A stretch of DNA of 64,000 nt from Phytophthora sp. 'mugwort' (lineage: Eukaryota; Oomycota; Peronosporomycetes; Peronosporales; Peronosporaceae), in assembly GCA_033558025.1 (NCBI GenBank), contig JAUCEF010000006.1, positions 992,001 to 1,056,000 on the forward strand, given 5' to 3'. Below the pieces are notes generated by a model. That model was not told the DNA's origin, ran no database searches, and saw only the letters and a list, made by a program, of their open reading frames with translations. Made by a program: the position numbers and the translations under genes. Positions 53,401 to 63,642 of the stretch are shown piece by piece. Position 1 is the first letter of the stretch. Every line of letters starts with the position of its first letter.

Positions 53401-54870
53401 TAAAAGTAGGTGGCTTTAACTTGGACTTCGCGATGACTTACTTACCTACTTTTTTGCTATCTGAAAAATGTTCTCAATTGCAAAAATCACCTATGTTTCC
53501 AGTTGGACATCGCTCGAAGGCCCATATGGGCAGGATGGCGGCAATGGAAGGAGTCGGGAAAGATATACAAGGCCCTCATGAGTAAAGCACGAGATGAAGC
53601 GGCAGAGGGTGGGGGGAGGGCGAAGGGCGGAGGAGGATATACCAAACTCACGCGAGAACATGAGGGGGTGGCGCAAGCACTCCGGTCGCTCAAATGGAAA
53701 CAAGTATCCCGAATGGACGGTGTATCGCCGTATCAAACACAGACAATCGTAGAATTAAAGGTGAACAGGTTACGAATATGGGCCGGCGCGGAGCATGGGT
53801 TTAGATGCATGGCGGACGGATGCGGACAGGCTAGGCCAAGGGGGGGGGTACATGTGGTTCGGGGATGCCCGGAACCAAGACCGTTCTGGGCAAAATTACG
53901 CACAAGGTGGGGTTAGCCCTCAGCGCAGGAAGAGAAGGTGAAGGTTGCTGACAGTCTTGGTTTCAAAACTCACTAGAATTCCGGAATGGATAGTGAGGTG
54001 GAGACAACAATCGAAGTTCGAGCCATGGGAGATTATGCACACTACAGCACAGGCTATGTGGAAAGTCGGGGTGGCCGTAATGATGACGACGATTTGGAGC
54101 TGGAAAAAAAGTGACAGAATACATCAATCGGACGGAAGATGAAAGCACTGCAGAGGCGATGGCAGGGGCGAGCAGCGCTGTCAAAGAGGCATATGCGCGG
54201 TACAAATTGGTGATGTACCTCCTCTCACACTGCTTAGAGCCGCGAATAAAGGTGGCTAAGTGCATAAGATAGCACTGGATCAACGGAGAGGAGAATGTGG
54301 GAGACAGAGTGGAGGAGGCGGCCATACGCGTTGGATTCTTTGATGAAGGGCAGAGGCAATCCTGGACCAGGTGAGAGTGGCAGCGTGGTTATTGCGCAGG
54401 GTCGGATATCAGGCAGCACGATGCCGGTGTTGGTGGCAGCCACCGCGCGAGGCAGAGGAAAAATGACGAAAAATGGGGCAAATTCGTCGGACTCAATAGA
54501 TTATTGGCGTACGCGGCGGTGCAAGGATGGAAGAACTTGCATGTTGCTGGGGGTAGTGACATGATATTGATAATGATGAGAAACAGGAAGCCGCCAAGCC
54601 ACGAGGTTGCGACATTGGTACACTGCAGTGTGTAGACTCGCAAACGTATGTGGAGTGCCAAGTTGGGCACACCATTATCGACGTTACAACAAGATGGCAG
54701 ATCGGTTAGCCAATCTAACCATGGACAGAAGGAGGAGTGTGATGCTGACGTTCGGTGAGGACCTCAAAAAGCACAGAAATACAAAGGACTGGAGGAGAGG
54801 ATGGTGGGAGGCTTTTTATATAGGGAAGAAGAGCAGGCGAAGATGAACAGGGATTCACAGCTACAGGGTG
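47440..54870 (+). mobile_element. Long LINE retrotransposon (ORF1, AP endonuclease, reverse transcriptase, RNase H), decayed
   Basis: Plus strand. An ORF1-like region lies at 47440-48580 in two open stretches (the first includes SKWLDVLGGLVMNVAMN, the second MNLLQELAEAGIRPPVMVLR). An apurinic endonuclease domain runs about 49080-49720 with DVTLIQETHLNPAEHDAA, FINIYAPTNGGVRINFFRRL and GGDFNCALD. Reverse transcriptase spans about 50400-51520: LLTPVMTKLFNEWMDQGHIP, LLLYFAKVYDSLDRHFL, TSGIRQGSSLASLLFIIAVD, and VAGYADHMAIYIA, where the YADD catalytic motif has become YADH. A C-terminal part includes RCMADGC (about 53810) and RNase H remains ending YNKMADRLANLTMDRRRS (about 54683-54740). The order and the RNase H place it with RNase H-bearing LINE clades. 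Many frameshifts and stops; an inverted-repeat element interrupts it at 52677-53514. Confidence 0.65.
52677..53514. mobile_element. Inverted-repeat-bounded insertion inside the LINE, unclassified
   Basis: An 838-bp segment whose ends, 52677-52695 and 53496-53514, are inverted repeats agreeing at 18 of 19 positions (AGCGATGTCCAAATGGAAA and the complement of TTTCCAGTTGGACATCGCT). A second, inner inverted pair around 52738-52754 and 52818-52835 shares CTGAGAATAAGTCGGC-like sequence. One plus-strand open frame (52974-53354, 126 codons) has no recognisable motif. LINE-like coding resumes after it. No clear target-site duplication is visible. Confidence 0.45.
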
Positions 54871-55531
54871 GAGAGGAAGTACCGGTCAGGATGCGAAGCT
54901 TGACAGGAATGGTCATTAGAGTTCGTTCCTAGAAATGGAAACAGTAACACAATATACCTTACACTATCAAAAAAATAGATGTCCTTTTTTGAGCAACTAC
55001 TCCATTCCAATTTATAAGCTCCCTACCAGAACAAGGTGCGAATTATGCTTGATTTGAACCAGAACAGGGGATGAACCATAGACCGAAAGATGCGGCTTAC
55101 CGCCACCATTCATTCCATGTGCGCAGCTCCACAAGACGTCACGTTTTGGCGCCAACTTGTTGAAAAGCGTGAGCGGCGCGCTTCTTCCACTATAGAAAAG
55201 TGCTGCCATTATAAGATTTCGCTCCTCCCGACCAAGTCGCGCTAACATCTCCAACCATGACTTGGTCCGTTTTACTCACATCACCCAAGACTACGCCCAC
55301 GCTGCCCACGTCTGCGCTGGACTCGACCGCGCCAATCCAGACCCGACCACGCCCGCGCTGACTCGACCACGTACACGCCGGGCTCGACCACTCCCGCACT
55401 GGATTCAGCCGCTTCTAGGTATGGGATGCACTCGACCACCGTACCCATGGCTTTCACGAACATGACACTATTTTGGAGAGGGCGGACGAAGACGTAACGC
55501 GACTGAGACTGCCATACCGACAGCCGCAATT
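54871..55531. other. Spacer with a degenerate tandem repeat
   Basis: No gene recognised. Positions about 55318-55440 consist of a degenerate repeat built on CTCGACCAC-like units (CTCGACCGC, CCCGACCAC, CTCGACCAC recurring at irregular 10-20 bp intervals). Confidence 0.4.
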
Positions 55532-56760
55532 ATGACTGCTTCCCATCCTTCCCGTCGCCGTACCCGCAACCTTACGGCTCGTGGGCTCGACCAGGTGGTC
55601 CAGTGCCTACTGACGCGTTTGAAGAATGAGTCACCACGAAAAGGAGCCAAGGCTGAGGTAGCTAACCTCCTTGACTTGCACGCCAAAACGATGTACCGCG
55701 TCTGGAAACGTGCTGAGCTCGAGAGGCAGCGATCGGGGGTTTACCGCGCCGTCTCCCGTATGCACAACAGCGGGCGACGGCGCCGAGACCACAGCCAAGC
55801 TTTGGAGACTCTGCGTCAGACACATCTTGCTCCACGCTCAACTGTTCGTTCTGCTGCTGAAGCATGTAGTCTTCCTCCAACAACGCTTTTCCAGGTATTA
55901 ATGCGCGGCAGTCTGCGCTCACATAACCGCGTCGTCCGGCCACTGCTGACCGACGACAACAAGCCAGCGCGGCTGTCGTTTTACTTGGGCACGTTGACAA
56001 GACATGTTTGCTCTTTTCCGGTATGTATAACACTGTGCATCTTGATGAAAAGATTTTCTACATTACGGAACCACAACGGCGCTTCTTGTTGATACCTGAT
56101 GAACTGCACCAACGAGGCGTGAGAAGAGCAAGCGGTTTCGTGACTCTTGTGATGATGTTAGCAGCCATCGGTGGGCCTCACTACACCGACGGAAGCTTTT
56201 TCGATGCAAAACTCGGAATTTGGGCCTTTACGAAGCAAGTGGCGGCTAAACGATCTAGTGCGCATCGACCTGCTGGAACGCTCTAGCCGAAGGCGGTTTC
56301 TGTGACTAAATAGACGTATCGCGAGAAGCTGGTTTCAAACGTTTTGCCATCAATGTGTGCTAGATGGCAACGGTCGGGATATCCTCCAACAAGACAACGC
56401 TCCAACTAACATCTCCCCGTCCGACCGTGAATTTGCGGTTGCTGCTGAGCGCTGCAATAAGCAGGTGGACCTGCGCTGCCAACCCCGTAACAGTCCCGAC
56501 ATGAATTGCTGTGACCTAGGAATTTTTACAGCTATCCAGGCTCGACAGAGGGATAAGCCAGTACGCAACCTTGATGGCCTTATCGTGGCCACAACAACTG
56601 AAGCGTATAGGGAGCTGCCGCCCGGGTGTGAATGCTGCTTTCGTAACATTGCAGAGCTTTATGGACTTGTGTATCCAAGCCAACGGCGACAATGACTTCA
56701 AGCCACCTCACATCGGAAAACAGCGGCTGGAGCGGGAGGATAGACTTCGCCAAAGACAGC
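55532..56760 (+). pseudogene. mariner-like transposase relic
   Basis: N-terminal DNA-binding region from 55532 (RRTRNLTARGLDQVVQCLL, then AKTMYRVWKRAELERQRSG), followed by LTDDNKPARLSFYL. Catalytic region: MYNTVHLDEKIFYIT (about 56023-56065, first Asp), GFVTLVMMLAAIG, FFDAKLGIWAF and AAKRSSAHRPAGT; then, after a stop and a shift near 56285, ILQQDNAPTNISP (about 56380-56418, second Asp) and RNSPDMNCCDLGIFTAIQA (third position Asp). It ends with VNAAFVTLQSFMDLCIQANGD-like sequence near 56690. A frameshift near 56015 and a gap around 56285-56355 inactivate it. I could not identify terminal inverted repeats. Confidence 0.68.
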
Positions 56761-57022
56761 TGAAATCGCGTCAACATTGCCCCCGTTCAGCACACCACAC
56801 TATACATGTAGTAAGACTTGAGAGCTCTTGCTCCTGAACAGTATAATATGGAATGGCGTAGTACAAATTTGAGTCTTAGCCAATCATACGTTATCAAATG
56901 GTGGATAGAGTTTATCAGGTGGCGTATTTGGTCAGATTGTAGATTGGGATAGCCTACAAAATGATCCTTTTTATGTACCTACTTTTCATTCCTACTCTTC
57001 CTGACTCACCAGTAGGACTCAT

Positions 57023-58078
57023 TTGCCAATGCACGACTCCAGCACGTTGGTCAGTCGCGGCGGCGGCAGCAACGACGACGAAAACTCCCATACCGATGCA
57101 ATGGAGGCGGGGAGACCTCCGCGGGCACCGGCCGCGCCAGGTCGCAGATCCTGTCGCACGTGGACGTACATCGTGACGTTCGTGCTGGTAGTCACCATCA
57201 TGTACGTCATGATGCCTCCCTCGGTACATCAAATTCCAGCCAACGATCTGGACGGGAAGCCGCAACGGAATATTTATCATGATAATCTAATGGCTGCGGA
57301 TCTGGTCACCCACATGTAGTCGTCCAGTCAACAGGGTGCTAAGTTTGATTCGGCCGTCAAGCGCGACAAGGGCATCATCATGTGCATGCACAACGACGCG
57401 GTTGCTATGGGGATGTCGCTTGTTCGCGAGCTGCGCTGTCTTGGCAACCAGGAGCTCGTGCAGGTCTACCACTGCTTCCCTGCGGAGATGTCGGAGGAGA
57501 ATCGCGCGCTGCTGCTCGGCGCTGACAACCATCTGGAGATCGTGGACGTGTGCACCGACCTCGTGGAGAGGAAAGTTTTGACGCAGGAAGTGGTGGAGAA
57601 GTTCCGCAACTGGTGGATTAAGCCGCTGGCAATGTACCATACTGACATCACCGAGGTCATGCTGCTGGACATCGACGACGTGTTCATGTATGATCCAGCC
57701 GTAGTGCGCACCACAGAAGGCTATGAGAAGACAGGTACAACATTCTTTTACGACTGCGTGCTGTTTAGCCGTGAGTTCTTCTACCAGAATGTGAATGGCA
57801 CCTCGTACCTCAAGCGCATGCTGAACGACTTCGACTATGCCAAGTACGGGCTTGAGGCTGGCCATCAGCCGTCGAATCGGCTTAAAAGGTCATACGCGTA
57901 CCGCGGCATGACGTCGCACGAGCAGGACTCGTCACTCGTCATTGACAAGTCCTGCTCAGGCCAAGCCATGACAATCATGTTTTGGCTCATTACGGAGGAG
58001 CGGTTCCGGCGTGAATTCTCTTACGGGGACAAGGAAACCTTCTGGATCTCGTTTGAGTCGGCCCGTCCGCAGCTGTGA
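57023..58078 (+). pseudogene. Mannosyltransferase-family pseudogene (in-frame stop, C-terminus lost)
   Basis: Paralogue of the gene at 40016-41452 on the opposite strand. One frame runs from 57023 to 58078 interrupted by a single TAG at 57317-57319. N-terminal anchor: WTYIVTFVLVVTIMYVMM. Catalytic blocks: [46 protein letters not shown] (D-I-D at the DxD position), [38 protein letters not shown]. It then stops after SARPQL at 58078, about 130 residues before the family end, exactly where sequence antisense to a SANT-gene copy begins. An intron over the TAG is unlikely because only about 30 bp would be available. A downstream start (57380) would remove the membrane anchor. Confidence 0.75.
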
Positions 58079-58290
58079 ATCCTGACGGGTCTTGTCGAAG
58101 ACATCCAGCAGTACTCGCTCTCTGGCGAGATCCCACACAGCTCGTTGGTAGCCCCACGGTTGCTTGCTCTCTTTGCTCATTGCTCATAAAATGCCTTCAG
58201 TAATGCAAGGATATGATTACTAAGCTGTTGGATAGGTAACGGTCTCCTCTGTACTATATGCTGTTTATACACAGGTAGTTTCAGCGTGTT
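58078..58290 (-). pseudogene. Duplicated 5' end and upstream region of the SANT gene
   Basis: Minus strand. An ATG at 58180 opens YQRAVWDLARERVLLDVFDK then [10 protein letters not shown], matching RRAAWEPATEQALLELFEKA and RQDPEARTGR in exon 1 of the gene at 58411-59899. Similarity stops at about 58080, where the mannosyltransferase pseudogene begins on the other strand. The upstream side (58200-58290) also resembles the region upstream of the SANT gene, including AAGCTGTTGGATAGG and TGCTGTTTATACACAGG versus AAGCTGTTTGACAGG and TGCTGTTCGACAGG. Confidence 0.6.
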
Positions 58291-58410
58291 ATAGTAGACC
58301 AAAAACTATCGACTCAATTATCGTAAAGCGGCAGCTATGCAAAAGACCCTCACCCCGACACACACAATCTGAACGTTCCGGCTGCACGACTGCAGTACGA
58401 GTCGTAGGGT

Positions 58411-59899
58411 CTACAACTCTCTTTCCTGGCTGTGCTCATTGATGAGCATCACGAGATAGGCGGTAGCTGTCTTCAGGAACATGTTGAGGTTGTCGTGCAG
58501 CTCTTGGCTGAAGACGGCTGGAGCCCCTGGTACGGCACTGACACCTGGGACCACCCCTGCAACATTAGGTTGGCCAGCTACACTTGGTGGTCCTTGGTGG
58601 CCATTCGCCGCAGACGGGGCCATGGAAGTCACCATGTTGGCCGTCGCCGGCAGCAGATACGAGAGAGCGGTAGCCGACAGGGATGCTTGAGCACTTGCGA
58701 TGGCATGGGCCGACTGGGCCTGGCTGGGAATCGGAGTAGATGCCGGAAGCTGCACCGTTCCAGTCGCCAAATAATCATTGGTGTTTGCTGGGCCCATTCC
58801 ATTAGGCGGCGTGTCGCCTAGTATGAAGACAAATCCAGGCGTGAAACACACGCGTCAGATAATATAGACAGGGACACTTCAGCCCGTTCTACTCACCCTT
58901 AATCAAACTGCACACTTCGACATAGGGAAAGCCGCCGGAATCCTTCAGCTTTTCGAGCTCCGTGTAGTGTCCTGGGCGTTCTCGAATCAGCCGTTCCCAG
59001 TCCATCTCGTCCTTGGGGGCCATCGAGAGATTACCTGAGAAACCGGTTGCAATTTTGAACCGGTTGTAGCGCTGCATCAGCTCCACGTACTTGTCCTTGA
59101 CTTCCTCTAACCACCCACCCCAAGAGGTACCAGTAAGCAGCAAAATTAACACTATACAACAGACCACAACAGCACTTACTCTCGTTGAAATTGGCCGTGC
59201 TGACCTTGTTGAGCTCCACAGTGATGTCCGTCCAGCCTTGTGGCTTTAACCCATCATTTCCGAGCACGTCCTGTCCGTTCTTAGCTTTCCAGCACAAAAA
59301 GAGCAACAGCTTCTCTTCCAGACAGCGCCACCCGGCGCCGTTGCCAGTGCGAGTTTTCTTGGGCTCCGGCAAAACATTTTCCGACCGTGTCGCTCGCTTG
59401 ACTCGGGGCTTGCGTTCTGCCTTGGGCTTCCGCTCGACTGGCGTCCCCTCCGTCTCCTCTTTGCTTGCAGCAATGCGGCGACAAATGTCCATATGGGGGC
59501 AGCCGTGCTCCTTGAACATGCGAAACCTGGACGCGTGCTCGGGCCGCGCAGCGATGAGTTTGTCCCAATCCTCATCGCTGTTTAATCCCTCTCCACCGAC
59601 CTCTGTGAACAGCTCGTAGTCCATCATAATCCGCGCATATTTGGACTTGATTTGGTCTGTACAATATTCATTATTTTGATAAGCAAACGCCATAATTTCA
59701 AAATCACAAAAAAGGATTATTGCTTACCAACGACGAACGAGGTCTTGCAGCGACTATTAATCTCCGTGGCGATATCCGACCACGCGATTGGCTTGACGCC
59801 GCGGCCAGTGCGTGCCTCTGGGTCCTGGCGTGCCTTCTCGAACAGCTCCAACAGCGCCTGCTCCGTGGCGGGTTCCCATGCAGCACGTCTCCCACTCAT
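58411..59899 (-). CDS. Myb/SANT-like DNA-binding domain protein, four exons
   Basis: Minus strand, exons 59899-59728, 59656-59180, 59106-58897 and 58817-58411; total 421 residues. All three introns are phase 1, with GTAAGC/ACAG, GTAAGT/TTAG and GTGAGT/CTAG borders. Two Myb/SANT-like (Myb_DNA-bind_3 type) modules are present: the first spans exon 1 and early exon 2 (AAWEPATEQALLELFEKA, IAWSDIATEINSR, IKSKYARIMMDYELFTEVGG), the second late exon 2 to exon 3 (LEEKLLLFLCWKAKNG, GWTDITVELNKVS, VKDKYVELMQRYNRFKIATG). A Lys/Arg-rich linker between them looks like a nuclear localisation signal. Exon 4 adds an Ala/Pro-rich tail ending in a short helix. Likely a nuclear DNA-binding protein; such domains are also shared with transposon-associated proteins. 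ATG 59929 is a possible earlier start. Confidence 0.75.
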
Positions 59900-60071
59900 T
59901 GTATTATTATTTTTTCTTTGAGGCAACACGGCAAAGATTTTAAGCTGTTTGACAGGTGCGGTATCATAATATTATGCTGTTCGACAGGATATTTCCTCAT
60001 CTGCGGAATTTTTAATGGACTAGCTGCTTCGACGCCTCCATACATCGATTCCTCGTCTTCATCGCTGCTTC
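59900..60071. promoter_or_regulatory. Divergent upstream region shared by the SANT gene and TatD gene
   Basis: Only 172 bp separate the two start codons. It contains a 13-bp direct repeat, GCTGTTTGACAGG at about 59944 and GCTGTTCGACAGG at about 59977, both also present in worn form beside the duplicated SANT fragment (58200-58290). No assigned factor. Confidence 0.45.
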
Positions 60072-61088
60072 ATGACGCTGCCACTCATCGATGCACATTG
60101 CCACTTGCACGACGAGCGACTGTGGTCGAATGGATCTCCGCCAATCCGTCACACGTTTGAAGGCGTGCTCTCTAGAGCCCGCAACGCTCATGTGAGTCAT
60201 GTCGTGTCTTGCGCCACGCACGCAAAGGACTGGCGCGTCCTAGAGCAGTTGATGGAGCAGCAGAAGGACGTAAGCTCACCGAAGATCATCCCAGCCTTTG
60301 GTGTGCATCCATGGTGGGTCCAGGAGCTATCGCCGATATCTCCGGACAGCTTGAGGCCCCTCCGGGACACGTTGACACGGTATCCGACAGCAAGCGTACG
60401 ACTAGCAATAATCTGATTACAACTTCAAAGTTGAAGTTGCTTGACCATAGTATCCAATGCATTGCTGTAGGTAGGGGAGATTGGCCTGTGTAAGAGCGTT
60501 CGGGGGAGGCAGGTGCCGATTAATGTGCAGGTGGAGGCGTTCCGAGCGCAGCTGGAGCTGGCGGCAGAGTTAGACCGGACCTGCGTGCTGCACTGCGTCG
60601 GGTATTACGGCAAGCTACTGGAGATCCTGCAAGGTGTCGGGCGTGTCGGTGGGAGATTACCGCCAGTGCTTGTGATGCACTCGTACAGCGGCTCACCAGA
60701 CATGATAGGGTCGTTCCTCGCGCTAGGAGGCACGAAAGTTTTCTTTTCACTAAACGCCAAGCAGTTGACGGACCTGCAAATGAAAAAAGCTGCAACTTGT
60801 TGCAAGAAGCTGCCGCTAGAAACTCTGCTGCTCGAGACTGATTCCCCTGATCAAGCTCCTTCCATTGAGCAGATAGAGAAATTGTTTGGCGGCGAGATGG
60901 CGCAAGATGAGGAAACTCCGCTGGTGTTACAAGGGGACTCGACGGATTTGAATGAACCGGCAATCGTGAAACTCGCACTGCAGACCGCGGCGCAGATTCG
61001 AGGTGTACCAGTTGATGTACTAGCTGCCGCAGTGTACCAGAACTGTCAAGCGGCTTTCGGGATCGGGGACGATCCGAAACCAAACTGA
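60072..61088 (+). CDS. TatD-family metal-dependent deoxyribonuclease, two exons
   Basis: Exons 60072-60395 and 60471-61088 (intron 60396-60470, GTACGA...TGTAG, 75 bp) give 313 residues. The TIM-barrel amidohydrolase signature is complete: DAHCHLHD at residues 7-14 (HxH metal ligands), FGVHPWW, VGEIGL directly after the splice junction (Glu ligand), VLHCVGYYG, VMHSYSGSP and LLLETDSPDQAPS near 250. TatD proteins are 3'-5' exonucleases or endonucleases acting in DNA repair or degradation during cell death. Splicing of TAS to VGEIGL restores the conserved block exactly, which fixes the intron. It is divergent from the SANT gene and ends 71 bp from the convergent membrane-protein gene. Confidence 0.85.
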
Positions 61089-61159
61089 ATTACGGCACTG
61101 GATTGAAGTCTGGAACAAGTGTAAAGTGCGATCTCGAGCCTATTGACCTTGTTGTCTGC

Positions 61160-61691
61160 TTAAATCGCAGCATAGTCCATGTCGCTGTATAGTAGCGACT
61201 GTAGCATTGGGTCCATGTGGTCTGAAGAACGGAAGACAATAAGTGAGTAAGAAAGACACTTTCGCCAAGATATTCACAACCAACACATCAGTACAGGCGC
61301 CCGCACCTTCACTGTAGTTCATCGTAGAACGCGATTTGACCTTGGCAATTACTAGCACGACGATCGTAGCTCCAGCGACTAGAAGAGCCGTGGCTTCCAG
61401 CGCGACTAAAGCACCTCCGTACGGAAGACTTATAAGGAGATCTTCTGTGTAGTGCTTCGTCGTGAAGACTTGGATTGGTCTCAAATCACGCGTCTCCGCT
61501 GATGGTGGCGCAAGCTTCTCACTTTGTAGCGATGTCCGAAATTCCGTCACGTTCTCACTGTCAAACGCTTCCGCGATCTCGACTGCAGCATCTCCGGACG
61601 GAGCGTCATCGAACTGGACTGCTGACACGTAGGCTGCAGCGCCAAGTAGCAGTCCTGCGATCATCGCCGCCGTTCGCGCTCGTCGTTGCAT
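61160..61691 (-). CDS. Small type I membrane protein of unknown function, two exons
   Basis: Minus strand, exons 61691-61307 and 61221-61160 (intron 61306-61222, GTGCGG...TTCAG, 85 bp) give 148 residues. A signal peptide (residues 1 to about 25, AAMIAGLLLGAAAYVSA) is followed by an acidic luminal part, one transmembrane helix at about 95-117 (ALEATALLVAGATIVVLVIA) and a short cytosolic tail ending YSDMDYAAI. Reading past the donor instead of splicing gives an unrelated tail, whereas splicing adds the acidic, tyrosine-containing end (SEDHMDPMLQSLLYSDMDYA), which looks real. I do not recognise the family. It shares a 170-bp upstream region with the permease gene. Confidence 0.65.
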
Positions 61692-61861
61692 GATGTAGAC
61701 TCAACCCCACCGCAAGAGTCGCATCAATATCCCGAGACGATGACGGACAGACAGCGTGCAAGATCGCAGTAGCGAAGAGTCGTCCGGTGCCTTGACTGTC
61801 CACACAGCCCGTCAAAGCTTGATAATTCCTTGTTGATCCGAGCCTTTGCCACTTGATTTGC
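61692..61861. promoter_or_regulatory. Divergent upstream region shared by the membrane-protein and permease genes
   Basis: 170 bp between the two start codons, which must serve both genes unless promoters extend into coding sequence. No motif that I can name. Confidence 0.35.
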
Positions 61862-63520
61862 ATGAAGAGTAGCTCGAAATCTAGTTACGCTTATGCCACC
61901 ATCAAGTCGGGGTCCAAAGCGTCTTCTTTCGACGGCAGCACAACCGAAGAGGATCTGCTTGAAGATCCTGACACGTTCGTCGAGCTGTGTGACCTTGCAC
62001 CAGGAGACTGTTCCGCTCTCGGCGTCGCTATTATTCAAGCTGCAGCATGTGTTGGTCCGACAGCTCTCGTGATGCCTTATGTCTTCTTGCTGGGCGGGTT
62101 CCTGCTCACCTTCGTGCTGCTGCCAATTTTTGCCTTCGTGGCTTGTGCTTTAAAGCTGCGGCTCGTACAACTTGGCATTTCGCATGGAGTTTACTCGCTT
62201 CATGGGCTTGCAGCAACGGCGTTTGGGTCAAAGGGGGCAATTCTGTCTGGGCTGCTCCAACTCACAGTCTCAGGTGGTCTCATTGCCACGTATTTCGCCA
62301 TTCTCTTCCAGGACACGCCAGTGTTATTGGCTCAGGCTCTCGAGCTAAGACTGGACGGCGATGACATGTCAACCAGATCTCCGTTTGCGGTCTGGTTTCT
62401 CCAGGACCATGTACGGTTTGCCGAGCTCTTGGTACGTTGGCAGCAGCATAGTCGTTGAGTCGTTCTTGTCCATCTTCTAACGTACTACTATATCTTCCCT
62501 CTACAGACAGCAGGAGTAGTGATTCCTTTCTGTCTCGGATGGTCGTCTCACTCAATGTTGAAGCGGTCGTGTATGTTGGTAGCTCTGGCATTGTTTGTCG
62601 CCTGTGGCTTCGTTGTTTTCAATACTCCGTCTCTCCACGAGCATCAACTGCCGCTGTTCTCACGAGGGTTTTCAGACGATTATCTCGCAATGCACGTGGC
62701 AATTTGTCACTCAATGGCAATCCTAGCGACGGCGTTTGTAAGTCCGCACCATGTTTTCCATTCGTTCTACGCACTTCAAGAGCGTTCAATCGGCTCATTC
62801 GCACGCTTATCAATCTGGTCCACGTTGATATCAATCTTCTGGGCACTAGGATTTGGGGTTGGCGGGTACTTGTCGTTCCTTTCAGACACAAAAGCGGATC
62901 TCCTCCAAAACTACATCAGCGTTGGAGACGACGTGTCATCTTCAAAGACAAGCTGGGCGTTCTGGATCATGATCCCTTTCTCCGCTATCGTATGCATCGC
63001 ATTAGAGGTAAGACGCGAAGTTTGACGCTTTATTGAATCTTGATAAGCTGATTGACCACTATGCTGTATGGTGCTTCAGGTTGTTGTCTCGCGGCACACC
63101 TTCTTGTACTTCTCAAGAGCCAATAATGATCAGTTGAAGAAGAATGATATCCTCTTTTGGTCCCAAACTGCATCGTCACGACTCAAATCTGGAGCTCCAA
63201 GACGGGATAGTGACGTCCGATCCACTTTCGACTGGAAGAGCAAGTTGATCACCATCGTGGCAGTGTTTACACTCGCGCAGACAGCGATTTTTACGCGATA
63301 TACGATCGCTAAGGCAATGAGTGCGACCGGTGTGATCGCTGGACTCTCGCTGTTGTTCATTCTACCTGCAGCTTGCCACGTAAAGTTGAGTGTGGGGGAT
63401 GACGACGAGGACCGAGGCGGTTGGCTACTCATGAAGCTTTTCCCCACCATTAGCATTGCAACTGGCCTTGCTGGTATCATCTCTTGTGTCGTTGTCGCTG
63501 CGGTGCAAGTCTTCCCGTAA
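61862..63520 (+). CDS. Amino-acid/auxin permease family (AAAP) transporter, three exons
   Basis: Exons 61862-62431, 62507-63007 and 63080-63520 (introns of 75 and 72 bp with GTACGT and GTAAGA donors, CTACAG and TTCAG acceptors, all phase 0) give 503 residues. An acidic/Ser-rich cytosolic N-terminus is followed by a series of about ten to eleven hydrophobic helices, starting with SALGVAIIQAAACVGPTALV and MPYVFLLGGFLL, the conserved first helices of AAAP carriers. Later segments include GLLQLTVSGGLIATYFAILF, VVIPFCLGWSS and MIPFSAIVCIALE, and a last helix ISIATGLAGIISCVVVAAVQ. A proton-coupled amino-acid transporter is likely; the substrate is not predictable. The ATG at 61862 is the first in frame. 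It is divergent from the small membrane-protein gene and convergent with the PrimPol gene. Confidence 0.78.
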
Positions 63521-63642
63521 ACTTGTCATGCCTCATGATATCCGTCGTGTTTAGTGTGGCGTTCTACTGCCTCTGCGGTGAAGTTTATGTGTGGAGGAAG
63601 TGATTGAGGTGGAGACCTACACATTATGAGGTAAAAACAATG

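Noticed and set aside
57290..57335. An intron that would remove the in-frame TAG of the mannosyltransferase paralogue
   Set aside because: The only GT-AG pair around the stop is about 30 bp apart, far below normal intron length in this window (about 59-118 bp), so a true nonsense mutation is more likely.
57287..57865. 192-codon minus-strand open frame
   Set aside because: Exact antisense shadow of the mannosyltransferase pseudogene, which has clear family motifs on the plus strand.
60520..61083. 187-codon minus-strand open frame
   Set aside because: Antisense to TatD exon 2; Arg/Ser/Pro-rich composition typical of shadows of GC-rich coding sequence.
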